A stretch of DNA of 64,000 nt. Origin: Batillaria attramentaria (Eukaryota; Mollusca; Gastropoda; Batillariidae). The stretch is taken from NCBI GenBank assembly GCA_018292915.2, contig JACVVK020000208.1, positions 686,001 to 750,000 on the forward strand. Direction: 5' to 3'. This document shows positions 61,080 to 64,000 of this stretch, piece after piece; the stretch's first letter is position 1; each line of letters opens with the position of its first letter. The notes beneath the pieces are model-generated. The model was not told the DNA's origin, did no database searches, and saw only the letters and a list, made by a program, of their open reading frames with translations. The translations under genes and the position numbers were made by a program.

Positions 61080-62290
61080 GCTGCAGCCAACCGGATAAAA
61101 TGTCTTGATTCGAATGCTTGTACAAAACCTATTGCTGTGGCTTTCTCGATACTGCGAATTTATTACCAAGAACAGGCTTTGTTTGTTTTGTTTTTTTTTC
61201 TGACTAGCTGAATGTCTCTTCTCTCTCTGCTATTTCTACAAAAAGAAATCCTTTTCAAAACAGGATCTACGATCAAATTTCCGGAGAGACAGAGTTTTAT
61301 GTCTGCAACTTTCACTGCCAAGAGCAGAACTGCTTGCGCACGAAGTACCTCTTCGCGTAAGAACTTGCTACATAGACCGAAGTCAAAATCGATCTTGTAG
61401 ATAATGTTCACAGTATTCTCTTTTAGAAGACATTACCCTGGTTTTTCCTCAAGACAGTTTAAAAAAACAACAACAACAACAACAACAAAAAAACTATAGT
61501 AATTCACTTCGTCATTCCTTTTACGTCTTTTCGTGCCGTTACTGGATGTCCAGTGTCTCGTAAAAAGGTACCAGGCCTACTGTCACTGAAGGGAAGAGAT
61601 AGATATCCCGCCCGTGTAATCACACTTTAAATCAAGACTCCGTCCTGAGGAAATTAGCCTGGGCCTACTCCTGGACTGGCACTACACAAACGATCTGTTC
61701 GGTCAACGTGTACACGCCCTGCACTGGACCTAAAACTGTGGAAGTCGGGCAGATTCTGCTGTCCTTTAGTGTCAGGTGTCTGCAGGCGGGTGGTTTGCGC
61801 GCGTGGAAATGGAACTGGGTGGAGCGACAGACTGAAGGCGCTACACGTGATGTCGTTGTGTGGCAGGTGACGTAGGAGAGGGAGGTTCATAGCGAGTAGG
61901 TGCGTAGAGTCATGTTGTTCTGTTGTTTCAGCCCGATAAGGAATCGCTTTTGATAGTGATGATGATGATGATGATGTCATAGAGCGCGTAGAAAAACTCC
62001 ATGCGGTGCATGCTTGTAGCGCGCGGGAGGTTGAGGGGGGAGGGAGTGGGATGGCTAAGTTATAAAGTAAAACGGAAAAAAATGGGGTGGGGGAGGGGGG
62101 GGGGGGTACTCTGCATCAATGTATGAGTCGGGCCGACAGCCGTAGGCTGAGGCTAAATCGCGATGGTCGGAATGCACAGGTCGAGACGAGGTCAAAGTCT
62201 CAGCCGAAAGTCTAACCTAAAGGCCCGCGAGTTAGTCCCTCAAAATAGGTGGACTAAAATGCCGTAGGCCTGGCCTAAAGTAGAATCAAA
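61080..62290 (-). promoter_or_regulatory. 5' flank of the guanylate cyclase
   Basis: Must contain its 5' UTR and promoter unless a noncoding first exon lies farther out. No TATA box is evident. The ATG at 61079 has A at -3 and G at +4. The right part is taken up by a LINE 3' fragment (61955-62135) and low-complexity G-runs. Confidence 0.35.
61955..62135 (-). mobile_element. LINE 3' end
   Basis: (TGATGA)n at 61957-61976 and GTTATAAAGTAAAACGG match the family at 63730. Only the noncoding tail remains. Confidence 0.6.
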
Positions 62291-62294
62291 ATGG

Positions 62295-62990
62295 CGTCGG
62301 GCTGTTTTTTTTTTTTTGTTTTTTTTTTCCAACGCAGATCTAGACGTGCACTTCACCAAAATCGCATTTTCCGCGACCGGAAACACCCATTAGATGTGTC
62401 AAGGTTTAGCGACGACTGGGGGAGCCGGGGTGGTCGAATGGTAGAGCGTTGGGCTTCTAATGCTCGGGTCGTGAGTTCGATCCCGGCTGGGGCCAAATAT
62501 TTGTGCTGGCTTTTTCATCGTTGCCCCGTCTTTGATATCACCCTATGTGGTGGAAAAGGACGTTAAACCCCTTAACACCCACCCACCCTTAGCGACGTCT
62601 GACAAGGGGTTCAAGAAGTTTCGCTTTCATGAGCAAGCGATACTGAATTTGACCGATTCCGTCAGTTTGGAGCTACAATATACGCAGCCACGGCGAGGTG
62701 CGTTCACACCTGTGTTACAGGTGTTAATTACTTTGCGTTTCTACGCTACACTGAGGTGCCTTTCAAGACGTGATAGCTCAGCTCACTGGCATTGATTTGT
62801 TTACAGTATGTCGAACAACTGATCGTGTTACTAATGTGTTGTTGAGACACGTGCAGCGCTGGATTAAGATGCCGTCACAGGGGGAAGCAAACAGAAAGTG
62901 AAGTTTTTTTGTTTTTTTCCCCAAATGCGAGGGTTCCCGAACGTTGTTGGTTGCATCGATGGCACTCACATCCGAATCCACCCTCATTCA
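62295..62990 (+). pseudogene. PIF/Harbinger (HARBI1-like) transposase, broken
   Basis: Translation pieces line up in order with HARBI1-type nucleases: RRALHQNRIFRDRKHPLD; then, after a SINE, FKKFRFHEQAIL, PVLQVLITLRFYAT; then in another frame FQDVIAQLTGIDLFTVCRTT; then FPNVVGCIDGTHIRI, which holds the first catalytic Asp of the DDE nuclease. Damage: SINE A insertion at 62420-62588, a frameshift near 62755, a T-run with a stop near 62900, and loss of the rest to a minisatellite at about 63010. The family are DNA transposase nucleases. This copy cannot work. Confidence 0.8.
62420..62588 (+). mobile_element. SINE A (tRNA-derived)
   Basis: Full-length, inserted in the HARBI1-like ORF. TTAGCGACG plus partly matching bases flank both sides. 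Confidence 0.87.
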
Positions 62991-63009
62991 AATTTAAACC
63001 TGCACCACC

Positions 63010-63690
63010 CTCATCAACCAAACCTGCGCCTACACCACCCTCTTCCACATCTGCACCTACACCACCCTCATCTAAACACGCGCATACACCATTCTCATCC
63101 ACATCAGTACCTACAGCATTCTCATCTAAACACGCGCATACACCACTCTCATCCACATCAGTACCTACAGCATTCTCATCTAAACACGCGCATACACCAC
63201 TCTCATCCACATCAGTACCTACAGCATTCTCATCTAAACACGCGCATACACCACTCTCATCCACATCTGCACCTACACCACCCTCATCTAAACACGCGCA
63301 TACACCACTCTCATCCACATCTGTACCTACAGCATTCTCATCTAAACACGCGCATACACCACTCTCATCCACATCTGCACCTACACCACCCTCATCTAAA
63401 CACGCGCATACACCACTCTCATCCACATCTGCACCTACAGCATTCTCATCTAAACACGCGCATACACCACTCTCATCCACATCTGCACCTACAGCATTCT
63501 CATCTAAACACGCGCATACACCACTCTCATCCACATCTGTACCTACAGCATTCTCATCTAAACACGCGCATACACCACTCTCATCCACATCTGTACCTAC
63601 AGCATTCTCATCTAAACACGCGCATACACCACTCTCATCCATATCTGCACCTACAACATTCTCATCACACTTGAAGTACTCAACCAAACC
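63010..63690. repeat. 54-bp minisatellite, 11 full units
   Basis: ACACGCGCATACACCACTCT recurs every 54 bp from about 63076 to 63616. Units differ at a few positions (TGCACC/TGTACC/AGTACC, ACACCACC/ACAGCATT). Because 54 is a multiple of 3, two plus frames and one minus frame stay open with 18-residue repeats. No start signal or exon context supports translation. Confidence 0.95.
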
Positions 63691-63729
63691 TGCGCCTGCA
63701 CCACCCTCCTTCACATCTACACCTATTGA

Positions 63730-64000
63730 AGTTATAAAGTAAAACGGAAAAAAAAATGGGGTCGGGGTGGTGGAGTGAGCGGTGGGGGGTATGAGGGGGG
63801 GGGGGGGGAGTCTGCATCAGAACATCGAAAAAAAGCTGGTTTTTCAGGTGGCTCCTGAAAGACGCGGTGGAAGTGCTGGATTTCAAATATGGCGGCAGGG
63901 CGTTCCACAGAGCAAGGGCAAAGCACTTGAAGGAGCGAGCTCCAAAGCGCTTCTTGAACCCTAGGGATGGACATGTGGGACTGAGATGAGGAAAGAAGAG
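63730..64000 (-). mobile_element. LINE 3' end, runs off the window
   Basis: Minus-strand peptide FKKRFGARSFKCFALALWN, LPPYLKSSTSTASFRSHL and FFDVLMQT, then a G-rich 3' UTR with GTTATAAAGTAAAACGG. Related to 24405 and 61955. The coding part continues past 64000. Confidence 0.8.

Overview
The window is animal nuclear DNA. It holds two intron-rich genes, many tRNA-derived SINEs, non-LTR retrotransposon 3' ends, foldback elements and very long CA/GT arrays. The mix of short exons, SINEs and LINE tails ending in (ATT)n suggests a lophotrochozoan, most likely a gastropod mollusc. That assignment is inference; the sequence itself names no species.

Layout. (1) At 892-1017 on the minus strand lies the first coding exon of a CD36-family class B scavenger receptor whose remaining exons fall beyond the left edge. 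(2) At 2568-15012 on the plus strand is a second, complete CD36-family gene: 13 exons, 501 aa, all splice phases consistent. The two genes are head to head with about 1.55 kb between start codons. (3) 15013-22407 is a repeat-rich intergenic stretch between two convergent genes. (4) At 61079-22408 on the minus strand is a complete single-pass receptor guanylate cyclase of the natriuretic-peptide-receptor type: 23 exons, 1073 aa, reading frame continuous across every junction. Its first intron is 13.3 kb and is packed with transposons, including a 781-aa LINE reverse transcriptase ORF and two pogo/Tigger-like elements. (5) 61080-64000 is 5' flank followed by a decayed PIF/Harbinger (HARBI1-like) transposase. 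That transposase is split by a SINE, frameshifted, and overrun by a 54-bp minisatellite just after its DGTH motif.

Function. The scavenger receptors should be two-pass membrane proteins that bind and move lipids or lipoprotein ligands. The cyclase should bind a peptide outside the cell and make cGMP inside; its kinase-like domain lacks the catalytic Asp. Nothing suggests the two loci act in one pathway. They are simply neighbours.

Repeats. At least four tRNA-derived SINE families (called A, B, C and D here), one 5S-rRNA-derived SINE, a CR1/L2-like LINE family, other LINE tails, and several inverted-repeat (foldback) families account for most non-exonic DNA. Many SINE A insertions have clear target-site duplications.
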